Positions 1-5,985 of a stretch of DNA of 6,124 bases are shown here, in pieces. Origin of the DNA: an uncultured Bacillota bacterium (GTDB taxonomy: Bacteria > Bacillota_I > Bacilli_A > RF39 > UBA660); contig CAMWQX010000076.1 in the NCBI GenBank assembly GCA_947176475.1, forward strand, positions 1 through 6,124. Reading direction: 5' to 3'. The translations under genes and the position numbers were made by a program. The notes under the pieces are model-generated. The model ran no database searches. It saw only the letters and a program-made list of their open reading frames with translations, and had not been told where the DNA came from. Each line of letters starts with the position of its first letter. Within the stretch, counting starts at the first letter, position 1.

Positions 1-719
1 AACAGTTATATGATTATGTACCTGATGATGGTAGCTATGCTGCTTATTTAAATTATTCATTATCAACGGATATTGTAAAAAGAGAAAATGCATATAATAA
101 ATATCACGACTTAGTTGAGAAATTTTCGAATAAATGGGGAATATCATTTAACTTAATTATGGCAATGTTGACGCAAGAGTCAGGGGGATTTAAAACCAAT
201 TTGATGCAAATTCAATTTGACGATTGGAAAGAAAGAGAAATTAAAGTTTATAACTTTGAAGATGAGAGATATGAATATTTTGTATTAACTAATAACCCTG
301 AAGATTGGGCTGGTAAAAATGTCACATGTATTACGGAAAAAGATTTAGAAAATCCGTATACAAATATTTCAATTGCCTGTGTACTTTTGCGAAAGTCAGC
401 AGAATATATGAATTATCATGTCTTAGCTGCTGTTCAGTGCTATAATTTAGGAAAAGGAAATATGGATAAAATACTAGAGCTTGTTTCGGCAGAGACAGGT
501 CTTACAAGAGATGAACTTTTGGCGGATCAAGAAAATATAACTTTCTATCAATATACATATACAGTTAATAAAGGAGACCCAGATTACTTATGTAATGTAT
601 TCGCTTTCTTAAATGATTATGGAGAAGTAATAACTTTTAAACATTTTGGCGATAATCATGAGATTGTTGAAGAAGTTATTACAATATTTAGTACCCAACA
701 GACTAATACTTATCATTAA
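1..719 (+). CDS. Lysozyme / lytic transglycosylase-like protein, 5' end missing
   Basis: The frame is open from the left edge (first full codon at base 3) to TAA at 717-719, giving 238 visible residues. The true start lies outside the window, and the ATG at 159 falls inside the domain (visible residue 53). Visible residues about 35-160 follow the lysozyme/SLT fold. There is a helix ending in LTQESGG with candidate catalytic Glu59, then NLMQI (66-70). DLENPYTNISIACVLLRK (about 114-131) matches the family's 'NI..G..YL' helix, and AAVQCYNLGKGNM (142-154) matches its 'AL.AYN.G' motif. Such enzymes cleave the MurNAc-GlcNAc bond of peptidoglycan. Two oddities are seen: only six residues separate ESGG from MQI, where classical Slt enzymes have a longer loop, and about 40 residues follow MQI before the next conserved helix. 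The C-terminal 75 residues are unassigned. Its neighbour is another wall hydrolase. Signal peptide or phage origin cannot be judged without the N-terminus. The family call is fairly sure; activity is inferred. Confidence 0.72.
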   Translation, partial: QLYDYVPDDGSYAAYLNYSLSTDIVKRENAYNKYHDLVEKFSNKWGISFNLIMAMLTQESGGFKTNLMQIQFDDWKEREIKVYNFEDERYEYFVLTNNPEDWAGKNVTCITEKDLENPYTNISIACVLLRKSAEYMNYHVLAAVQCYNLGKGNMDKILELVSAETGLTRDELLADQENITFYQYTYTVNKGDPDYLCNVFAFLNDYGEVITFKHFGDNHEIVEEVITIFSTQQTNTYH

Positions 720-720
720 T

Positions 721-758
721 AAGTCACTTATAACATATATTGTTATAGGTGATTTTTT
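721..758 (+). promoter_or_regulatory. Hairpin masking the cwlJ ribosome binding site, terminator-like
   Basis: Bases 721-735 pair with 741-755 over 15 consecutive positions (3 GC, 10 AU, 2 GU pairs) around a 5-base loop, TATAT. A run of six T (753-758) follows, touching the cwlJ ATG at 759. The cwlJ Shine-Dalgarno AGGTGA (747-752, spacing 6) lies wholly in the 3' arm. The element can therefore be read as a terminator of the upstream hydrolase gene, as a lid that blocks cwlJ translation on read-through RNA, or as both. No convincing separate cwlJ promoter was seen downstream of it. Confidence 0.7.
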
Positions 759-1184
759 ATGTTGATAAATTATACAACAAAAGAACTTGATTTGATGGCG
801 AGACTTATGCGAGCTGAAGCGGTTGGTGATGGCAATTTAGCAATGTTGATGGTTGGTAATGTCATTGTCAATAGAGCACTTGCAACATGTGATGTTTTTA
901 AAAATAGAACAAGTTTATATAATGTAATAATGCAAAATCCAGGAGGATTTGCCGGAGTTAATTCGAGTTTATTTCAATCAGCTTCGACCACTAATGAAAA
1001 GAATTTAGCTAAAAGATGTTTAAAAGGAGAATATTTTCATCCCGCAACGCATGCTTTGTGGTTTTATAATCCGGGTAATAATGCTAGTTGTGCTAGTACT
1101 TGGTATAATCAGGCACTATCAGGGCGATATAAATCACATTGCTTTTATATGCCAAATGTTGGAGTTTGTCCAGAAATAAGATAA
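759..1184 (+). CDS. cwlJ: CwlJ-type cell wall (spore cortex) hydrolase
   Basis: This 141-residue protein consists entirely of the SleB/CwlJ hydrolase domain (Hydrolase_2). From memory it matches Bacillus subtilis CwlJ (about 142 aa) nearly end to end. The conserved blocks are DLMARLMRAEAVGDG (11-25) with candidate catalytic Glu20, MLMVGNVIVNRA (29-40), the ALWFYNP block (99-105) and STWYNQ...GRYKSHCFYMP (113-132). Like CwlJ it has no signal peptide or membrane segment. In Bacillus, CwlJ sits in the spore coat and degrades muramic-lactam cortex peptidoglycan during germination, triggered by Ca-dipicolinate and needing GerQ; no gerQ is present here. The ATG is supported by AGGTGA at 747-752, which is buried in a hairpin. 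It follows a transglycosylase-like gene, so the pair may act on the same wall material. A role in germination is inferred from the family only; a vegetative or phage-derived lytic role is the alternative. Confidence 0.83.
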   Translation: MLINYTTKELDLMARLMRAEAVGDGNLAMLMVGNVIVNRALATCDVFKNRTSLYNVIMQNPGGFAGVNSSLFQSASTTNEKNLAKRCLKGEYFHPATHALWFYNPGNNASCASTWYNQALSGRYKSHCFYMPNVGVCPEIR

Positions 1185-1210
1185 TGTTAATAAGTTAATA
1201 GTTATTAACA
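1185..1210 (+). repeat. 9-bp inverted repeat in the convergent gap after cwlJ
   Basis: TGTTAATAA (1185-1193) and TTATTAACA (1202-1210) are perfect inverted copies around an 8-base spacer and start directly after the cwlJ stop. On the plus strand an A-run follows rather than a T-run, so it is a poor intrinsic terminator for cwlJ. It may serve as a 3'-end stabilising stem. Confidence 0.45.
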
Positions 1211-1237
1211 AAAAAAGATGTACTATTGTACATCTTT
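1210..1237 (-). terminator. Intrinsic terminator of xfp, overlapping its stop codon
   Basis: Read on the minus strand, AAAGATGTAC (1237-1228) pairs perfectly over 10 bp with GTACATCTTT (1223-1214) around a 4-base loop, AATA. Seven T follow (1216-1210). The 5' arm codes the last residues of the phosphoketolase (K-D-V and the first base of Q), and the TAG stop begins in the loop and ends in the 3' arm. This is a textbook stem and U-run. Confidence 0.88.
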
Positions 1238-3526
1238 CCATACCCAGTCTGTTACTTCGATTAAATCTTTTCCGGTTTCACGAATTAAATCATGATGTTC
1301 TTTTAATTTATTTTGACAATATTCTTTTAATTCAATTTCATATTCATCTAAGGCTTCAACAGCATGAATTGCTATATGATAACGGTCAATTTCATTTAAG
1401 ACGCGCATATCAAATGGAGTAGTAATTGCTCCTTCTTCCATATAGCCATATATTTGGAATTTACGGTCACGTTTATATATTAATTGCTCAATAACACTTG
1501 GATAGCCATGGAAGACAAATATTACTGGTTTATTTGGTGGGAATATCGCATTAAATTCCTCATCACTTATTCTTTCAAGGGTTAATAAATCAACGACATT
1601 GACAACACGTACACGAATATCGGATTTTTCTCTTATAATACTTGTTGCTGCCATAACCTCTAAAGTAGGTGTATCTCCAGCACAAGCAAGAACGATGTCA
1701 GGATATTCATGACTGGCAAAATCCCATGTACCTATTCCCTTATTACAATGAAGAATGGTCTCTTCATAATTTAGCCATTGTGGTCTTTCGTGTTTAGATG
1801 CAACAATAGTATTGACTTTATTTTTAGATTTTAGGGCTTTATCAACATAGTAAATTAATGAATTAGCATCATATGGTAGATATACTTCAGTTATATCTCT
1901 TTTTTTATTTAATATGTGATTAATAAAACCAGGTTCTTGATGCGTATAACCATTATGATCTTGTTGCCAAATATGACTAGTTTCAATGATATTTAATGAT
2001 GCTATATCTTTTCGCCATGGAATTTCTTTCGTCATCTTTAACCATTTAGCATGAATACCAATCATAGAATCAACTACTCTTATAAATGCTTCGTAAGAAT
2101 GGATAAGACCATGTCTTCCCGTTAATAGATAACCTTCTAATCCTCCTTCGGCAACATGTTCAGATAGATAGGAATCTAATACTCTTCCATATGGACCAAC
2201 GAATTCGTCATTTCCTTCAACAGGTAATAGCCATTGGCGATCAGTTGCTTCAAAAACATGATTTAAACGATTAGACATAGCTTCATCGGGACCAAAGATT
2301 CTAAAGTTTTTACTATCCTCATTTTCGATGATAACACCTTTTAGATAGGCACCTAACTCTTTCATATCTTGAGCAATTCGTTTACCATGTTCCGAATCAT
2401 TGAACATATAATCTTTGATATTAGGTAGTTTTAACTCCTCTAAGATAGAACCACCATTAGTAACAGGATTTGCACTCATTCTCTTTATGCCTTTAGGTAA
2501 GAAGGAGGTTATTTCCTCTTTTACTTTTCCGGATTCATCAAATATTTCTTCAGGATGATAACTTCTTAACCAAGCTTCTAATTCTTCGAGTTTTTCAGGA
2601 CAAGTTTCATCAATTACTAAAGGTACTTGGTGAGCTTTAAAGCTTCCTTCGACTTCCGTTGGACCTGTCCATCCTTTAGGAGAACGGAAGATTATCATTG
2701 GCCATTTTAAAGCGGTTACTTGACTAGAATAAATGGCTTTCTTTTTTAATTCTTGAATGCGCGTTATGGCTTTATCTAAAGTAGATGCCATAAGTTCTTG
2801 CATAGTGTTAATATCTGTGCCTTCAACAAAGTAAGGTTCCCATCCATATCCTTTAAAAAGGGACTCAACTTCTTCATGACTCATTCTTGATAAAACGGTT
2901 GGATTAGAAATTTTAAAACCATTTAAATGAACAATTGGTAGTACTACTCCATCGGTTACAGGATTGATAAATTTATTAATATGCCATGATGTGGCAAGAG
3001 GTCCTGTTTCGGCTTCACCATCACCAACAATGCAAGCAGCTATTAAATTAGGACGGTCAAGAACAGCTCCTAAACCATGAGCTAGGGTATAACCTAGTTC
3101 TCCCCCTTCATGAATACTTCCTGGAGTTTCTGGTGCAACGTGGCTAGAGATTCCGCCGGGGAAAGAAAATTGTTTGAATAATTTCTTTAATCCTTCAGTA
3201 TCCTGTGTAATATTTGGATAAACTTCGGAGTATGTTCCATCTAAGTAAGCATTAGTTACGGCTGTTTGACCACCATGACCTGGACCAACTAGATAAATCA
3301 TATTTAAATCATATCGCGTTATTACACGATTTAAATGCATAAAAATAAAGTTTTGACCAGGGATAGTTCCCCAATGTCCAACTAATCTTGGTTTGATATC
3401 TTTTAAGGTCAATTTCTCTCTTAATAAAGGATTGTCTAATAAATATAATTGACCTACAGCTAAATAATTTGCAGCATCAAAATATAGGTTTAATTGTTTT
3501 AATTCACTTTCCGTTAAAGTATTCAC
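1223..3526 (-). CDS. xfp: Xylulose-5-P / fructose-6-P phosphoketolase
   Basis: A ThDP-dependent cytoplasmic enzyme that splits xylulose-5-P (and usually fructose-6-P) with phosphate into acetyl-phosphate plus glyceraldehyde-3-P (or erythrose-4-P). The acetyl-phosphate can yield ATP through acetate kinase. Family blocks run throughout (numbered from the upstream ATG at 3550): GHWGT 58-62, GPGHGGQT 89-96, SSHVAPETPGSIHEGGELGY 135-154, cofactor motif GDGEAETGP 176-184, HLNGFKISNPT 208-218, HQVPL 307-311, LEGYLLTGRHG 471-481, QDHNGYTHQEPG 530-541, FHGYP 680-684 and TTPFDM 710-715. N-terminal, core and C-terminal XFP domains are all present. I chose GTG at 3526 (767 aa). It has AGGGAG seven bases upstream, whereas the in-frame ATG at 3550 (775 aa) has no ribosome site and lies one base after a TATAAT, so it is probably not transcribed. 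It is a single-gene unit with its own promoter and terminator. The family is certain; sugar preference cannot be read from sequence. Confidence 0.96.
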   Translation of the reverse strand: MNTLTESELKQLNLYFDAANYLAVGQLYLLDNPLLREKLTLKDIKPRLVGHWGTIPGQNFIFMHLNRVITRYDLNMIYLVGPGHGGQTAVTNAYLDGTYSEVYPNITQDTEGLKKLFKQFSFPGGISSHVAPETPGSIHEGGELGYTLAHGLGAVLDRPNLIAACIVGDGEAETGPLATSWHINKFINPVTDGVVLPIVHLNGFKISNPTVLSRMSHEEVESLFKGYGWEPYFVEGTDINTMQELMASTLDKAITRIQELKKKAIYSSQVTALKWPMIIFRSPKGWTGPTEVEGSFKAHQVPLVIDETCPEKLEELEAWLRSYHPEEIFDESGKVKEEITSFLPKGIKRMSANPVTNGGSILEELKLPNIKDYMFNDSEHGKRIAQDMKELGAYLKGVIIENEDSKNFRIFGPDEAMSNRLNHVFEATDRQWLLPVEGNDEFVGPYGRVLDSYLSEHVAEGGLEGYLLTGRHGLIHSYEAFIRVVDSMIGIHAKWLKMTKEIPWRKDIASLNIIETSHIWQQDHNGYTHQEPGFINHILNKKRDITEVYLPYDANSLIYYVDKALKSKNKVNTIVASKHERPQWLNYEETILHCNKGIGTWDFASHEYPDIVLACAGDTPTLEVMAATSIIREKSDIRVRVVNVVDLLTLERISDEEFNAIFPPNKPVIFVFHGYPSVIEQLIYKRDRKFQIYGYMEEGAITTPFDMRVLNEIDRYHIAIHAVEALDEYEIELKEYCQNKLKEHHDLIRETGKDLIEVTDWVWKDVQ

Positions 3527-3533
3527 ACTTCCA

Positions 3534-3539
3534 CTCCCT
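3534..3539 (-). promoter_or_regulatory. Ribosome binding site that decides the xfp start
   Basis: AGGGAG on the minus strand lies 7 bases before the GTG at 3526-3524. It sits inside the longer open frame that begins with ATG at 3550, and there is no comparable purine-rich site before that ATG. Confidence 0.68.
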
Positions 3540-3551
3540 ATTCTATTCATA

Positions 3552-3560
3552 ATTATACCA
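3552..3560 (-). promoter_or_regulatory. Extended -10 promoter of xfp
   Basis: Minus-strand TGGTATAAT fits the extended -10 pattern TGnTATAAT. Seventeen bases further upstream the -35 position reads ATTATA, a poor match to TTGACA, which is usual for extended -10 promoters. Transcription should start about 7 bases past the hexamer, near 3544-3547. That is just inside the nominal ATG reading frame and leaves a leader of about 20 bases before the GTG start. A second TATAAT at 3573-3578 has no better -35. Confidence 0.66.
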
Positions 3561-3580
3561 TAACAGCGATTAATTATAAT

Positions 3581-3620
3581 AAAAAAAAGACTAGGAAGTC
3601 GGTTACTTTACTTACTAGTC
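3581..3620 (-). terminator. Intrinsic terminator of the tsa operon
   Basis: On the minus strand GACTAGTAAGT (3620-3610) pairs with ACTTCCTAGTC (3599-3589) over 11 positions with one mismatch, around a 10-base loop. Eight T follow (3588-3581). The stem begins with the last tsaD codon and its TAG stop. It separates the operon from the xfp promoter immediately downstream. Confidence 0.88.
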
Positions 3621-4631
3621 ACAATTTTGAAAGAAATATTCTTGACTCTTAGCTCTTAAAGAGAAGTCAGCAAAATCTTTATTTAAGAATTGAGGATAAG
3701 CAGCACATGCTATCATCGTAGCATTATCCGTACAATAGCGCATTGGAGGAATACTCAAATCAACTTGCATTTCCTCACATAATTTAGCCATTCTCTCTCT
3801 TAAGTCGGCACTGGCACTTACTCCTCCAGCAACGATTACTCTTTTAACATTGAATCGCTCAATAGCTAATTTTGATTTACGAACGACTTGATCAAAGGCA
3901 ACGTCTTGGAAAGAACGAGCTAGATCTTTTTTTCTGATTTCATTTCCACGTTGTTCTTCATTATGCTTAAGATTTATAACAGCACTTTTAAGACCGCTGA
4001 AGGAAAAATTTAGTTCATCATTATCCATAGGCTTAGGTAATTCATATGTGTGACTTCCTTCTTTGGAATATTTTTCAACATTAGGTCCACCAGGATATGG
4101 TAAATCTAAGACACGAGCTACCTTATCGAAGGATTCTCCGATGGCATCATCTTTAGTTGTACCTAAGACTTCAAAGTCATAATCACCTTTCATTAAAACT
4201 AGTTCAGTATGACCACCACTTACAACAAGAGCAAGTAAGGGAAATACTAATGGTTTAACTAGGTTATTTGCATAGATATGTCCAGCTATATGATGAGTTG
4301 CTATTAATGGTTTATCATAAACTAAGGCTAATACTTTGGCAAATTCAACACCAACAAGCAAGCTTCCTAAAAGTCCTGGAGCATAAGTTACCGCAATGGC
4401 ATCGATATCTTTCATAGTTATATCGGTCTTAGATAAGACATCTTCTAAAACCATTGTAATATTTTCAGTATGCATACGCGATGCGATTTCAGGAACTACT
4501 CCACCATATAGAGCATGAGTATCCATTTGCGTTAAGACAGTTGTGGCAATCTCTTCACAACCATTTTTAACAATTGATATACTAGTTTCATCACAACTAG
4601 ATTCAATTCCCATTATATAAACATCTTTCAT
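3615..4631 (-). CDS. tsaD: tRNA threonylcarbamoyladenosine transferase TsaD
   Basis: TsaD (also Gcp, YgjD, Kae1 family) transfers the threonylcarbamoyl group from threonylcarbamoyl-AMP to A37 of ANN-decoding tRNAs, working with TsaB and TsaE in the cytoplasm. At 338 residues it has the usual length. Visible family features are the ASKHA start GIESSCDETS (8-17), the metal-site THHIAGH (112-118, His114 and His118 by comparison with E. coli His111/His115), VVSGGHTEL (136-144), the DDAIGESFDKVAR block (161-173), FSGLKSA (211-217), VAGGVSA (267-273) and CTDNATMIA (300-308) with metal ligand Asp302. The ATG has AAGGA seven bases upstream and shares its first bases with the rimI stop (ATGA), so translational coupling is likely. 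A Met at residue 7 is a possible but less supported start. The gene is the last of the operon, and its stop lies in the terminator stem. The earlier glycoprotease name is obsolete. Confidence 0.97.
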   Translation of the reverse strand: MKDVYIMGIESSCDETSISIVKNGCEEIATTVLTQMDTHALYGGVVPEIASRMHTENITMVLEDVLSKTDITMKDIDAIAVTYAPGLLGSLLVGVEFAKVLALVYDKPLIATHHIAGHIYANNLVKPLVFPLLALVVSGGHTELVLMKGDYDFEVLGTTKDDAIGESFDKVARVLDLPYPGGPNVEKYSKEGSHTYELPKPMDNDELNFSFSGLKSAVINLKHNEEQRGNEIRKKDLARSFQDVAFDQVVRKSKLAIERFNVKRVIVAGGVSASADLRERMAKLCEEMQVDLSIPPMRYCTDNATMIACAAYPQFLNKDFADFSLRAKSQEYFFQNCD

Positions 4632-5044
4632 GATATTTTCCTTTCCATTATTATGGCATCTTCACCGTCATAATATTTTTTTCTTCGGTTTATTTCAACA
4701 AAACCACATTTATTGTATAAATTAAGGGCGGAAACATTGTTTTCACGCACTTCTAGCATGATTTTGTCAGCTTCGGTATTATTTACTAGATAGTTGATTA
4801 AAGTCTCTCCAATGCCCTTATTTTGGCTATTTTCAGCTACTGCAATATTGATTATATCGGTTATTTCAAAATGATTCTCATATTGTAAAAAACCAATAAC
4901 TTCATCATCCTCTGTATAGACATAAATGCCAGCATAATCTCTATTTAATTCCGATATTTTATAGATAGATGCAAAATCTTCTTTAATTAATTTACCTATC
5001 TCATTTATTGCATCAATGTCAGCTTGTGTGTATTCCCTAATCAT
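4628..5044 (-). CDS. rimI: RimI-like GNAT N-acetyltransferase (ribosomal protein S18 alanine)
   Basis: A single GNAT domain of 138 residues. The acetyl-CoA pyrophosphate loop is QNKGIG (74-79, matching QxxGxG), preceded by strand IINIAVAE (64-71). Typical RimI blocks follow: IMLEVRENNVSALNLYNKCGF (95-115) and RRKKYYDGEDAIIME (120-134). RimI acetylates the N-terminal alanine of ribosomal protein S18 in E. coli; broader N-terminal acetylation by homologues is known. The order tsaB-rimI-tsaD is widely conserved in Firmicutes and supports RimI over other GNAT enzymes. The start ATG (5044) lies inside the end of tsaB (8-bp overlap) with GAGG about 9 bases upstream, and its TGA overlaps the tsaD start. 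This TGA stop also shows that UGA is not read as tryptophan here. Confidence 0.92.
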   Translation of the reverse strand: MIREYTQADIDAINEIGKLIKEDFASIYKISELNRDYAGIYVYTEDDEVIGFLQYENHFEITDIINIAVAENSQNKGIGETLINYLVNNTEADKIMLEVRENNVSALNLYNKCGFVEINRRKKYYDGEDAIIMERKIS

Positions 5045-5612
5045 TTTTTAAAGCCTCTATTATTTTAACATATAAAGGATTAACTTTATGAGCAATTGTT
5101 GGTTCAATGTTTTTCATATATTCATAAATACTTTCCATATCAAGGGTTTCATCTTCAATAATTAGATATTTTTCTTTATCCATCTCTGCGTATTCAGCAT
5201 TGGATTTATAGAATATTTCACCATCTAATTTATCATCTTTAAATATTGCTCCATAAACACCTTTTATATCATGAATAACAACTAATTTATCTTCCTTACT
5301 CTTATTGCTTATAGCAAGAGTTTCTAGGCTTGTAATAGTCTTTATAGGTATACTAAGGGTATATGCTAATGTCTTAGCAATAGTTACACCAAGTCTTACT
5401 CCAGTGAATGATCCGGGTCCATTAACAACTAACAATTCATTTAAATCATGAACAGTTAATTTATTATCTTTTAAGATATTATCAATCATGGGCATAGTAT
5501 AATCTGAGTGATGTCTTTCTGATGTTTTGATGTTAGATGATAAAACTTTACCATCTTTAAAAAGTGTTATTACAATATCTTTATCATGGGTATCAATAAA
5601 TAATGAATACAT
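5037..5612 (-). CDS. tsaB: tRNA t6A biosynthesis protein TsaB
   Basis: TsaB (YeaZ, YdiC) is the non-catalytic ASKHA-fold partner that dimerises with TsaD and is needed for threonylcarbamoyl transfer to tRNA A37. The N-terminal FIDTHDK (5-11) is the degenerate nucleotide-binding start. The diagnostic block VVNGPGSFTGVRLGVTIAKTLA occupies 62-83, followed by ITSLETLA (93-100). At the end, NPLYVKIIEA (178-187) corresponds to the family's 'P.Y.R..EA' tail. At 191 residues it is shorter than the roughly 220-230 of B. subtilis-type TsaB, with the loss in the second half, while the TsaD-contacting N-terminal half is intact. The ATG has a near-ideal AAAGGAGGA (5627-5619) with spacing 6. It lies 16 bases after the small membrane gene and overlaps rimI by 8 bases. 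Confidence 0.94.
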   Translation of the reverse strand: MYSLFIDTHDKDIVITLFKDGKVLSSNIKTSERHHSDYTMPMIDNILKDNKLTVHDLNELLVVNGPGSFTGVRLGVTIAKTLAYTLSIPIKTITSLETLAISNKSKEDKLVVIHDIKGVYGAIFKDDKLDGEIFYKSNAEYAEMDKEKYLIIEDETLDMESIYEYMKNIEPTIAHKVNPLYVKIIEALKND

Positions 5613-5618
5613 AAAAAA

Positions 5619-5627
5619 TCCTCCTTT
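5619..5627 (-). promoter_or_regulatory. Strong ribosome binding site of tsaB
   Basis: Minus-strand AAAGGAGGA is a full-strength Shine-Dalgarno lying six bases before the ATG at 5612, inside the 16-base gap after the membrane protein gene. It is the best ribosome site in the window, so tsaB is initiated independently rather than by coupling. Confidence 0.75.
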
Positions 5628-5628
5628 A

Positions 5629-5964
5629 TTAAATAAGTGTTGGCCACTTTAAAACTATTTGAAATAGTATTGCTAATGATAATATTATTAGTGGTTCAAT
5701 AACACGCATAAATGTTTTTTTTTGCTTAATTGTCCATTCTTTTAACTTAAGTTTACGCATGAGTTTATTAATATATATACCCATGAATACCGTATCCTTA
5801 TTTTTGAATTGAGCAATTGATAAGACACAAGAATCAAAGATAAGAATCTGTAGCCAATATAAAGCTAGACCAATAGCTAAAAATTTAATATTTAACCATA
5901 AGCAACTTGTGGCAGCTAATATGAATATTAACATATGAATAATAGTAATAAATTTATCTTTCAT
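5629..5964 (-). CDS. Small three-helix membrane protein of unknown function
   Basis: I do not recognise the family. The 111-residue product has hydrophobic segments at about 5-24, 27-50 (possibly two short passes, with Asp44 and Cys46 inside) and 89-106. A strongly basic stretch between them (Lys/Arg-rich, 67-87) is expected on the cytoplasmic side. No signal peptide cleavage site or catalytic motif stands out. I start it at ATG 5964, which has GGAG eight bases upstream (5976-5973). The longer frame beginning with GTG at 5973 is unlikely because that GTG overlaps the same GGAG. It is the first gene of the transcript that continues into tsaB, rimI and tsaD, with its own promoter directly upstream. 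Co-transcription is inferred from the 16-base gap without a terminator. A functional link with t6A synthesis is not shown by the sequence. Confidence 0.72.
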   Translation of the reverse strand: MKDKFITIIHMLIFILAATSCLWLNIKFLAIGLALYWLQILIFDSCVLSIAQFKNKDTVFMGIYINKLMRKLKLKEWTIKQKKTFMRVIEPLIILSLAILFQIVLKWPTLI

Positions 5965-5966
5965 AT

Positions 5967-5985
5967 TACACACTCCGTATGTGTA
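5967..5985 (-). promoter_or_regulatory. Operator-like dyad at the operon start site
   Basis: On the minus strand TACACA (5985-5980) and TGTGTA (5972-5967) are perfect inverted 6-mers separated by 7 bases. The first arm begins on the last base of the -10 box, the expected transcription start lies in the centre near 5978, and GGAG (5976-5973) lies in the spacer. The position suits a repressor site. If transcription starts further upstream, the RNA could expose the ribosome site in a hairpin loop. Confidence 0.4.

Noticed and set aside
159..161. ATG as the start of the first plus-strand gene
   Set aside because: The frame is open for all 52 codons upstream to the window edge, the upstream residues complete the lysozyme-like helix (YHDLVEKFSNKWGISFNLI), and there is no ribosome site before this ATG.
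640..720. Separate promoter for cwlJ inside the end of the upstream gene
   Set aside because: Several AT-rich hexamers resemble -10 boxes (GATAAT, TACAAT), but none has a -35 at proper spacing or a TG extension; this is background in AT-rich coding sequence.
1..1184. Prophage lysis cassette
   Set aside because: Two wall hydrolases side by side suggest it, but there is no holin, phage structural gene or integration site in view, and CwlJ is a chromosomal spore-enzyme family; left open only as an alternative.
3561..3574. Catabolite-responsive (cre-like) element upstream of xfp
   Set aside because: Minus-strand ATTAATCGCTGTTA shares the central CG and several positions with the cre consensus but misses three defined bases, including the conserved G and C. 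It is too weak to list without knowing that CcpA is present.
5971..5973. GTG start three codons upstream for the membrane protein
   Set aside because: This GTG overlaps the only Shine-Dalgarno (GGAG, 5973-5976), which is correctly spaced for the ATG at 5964 instead.
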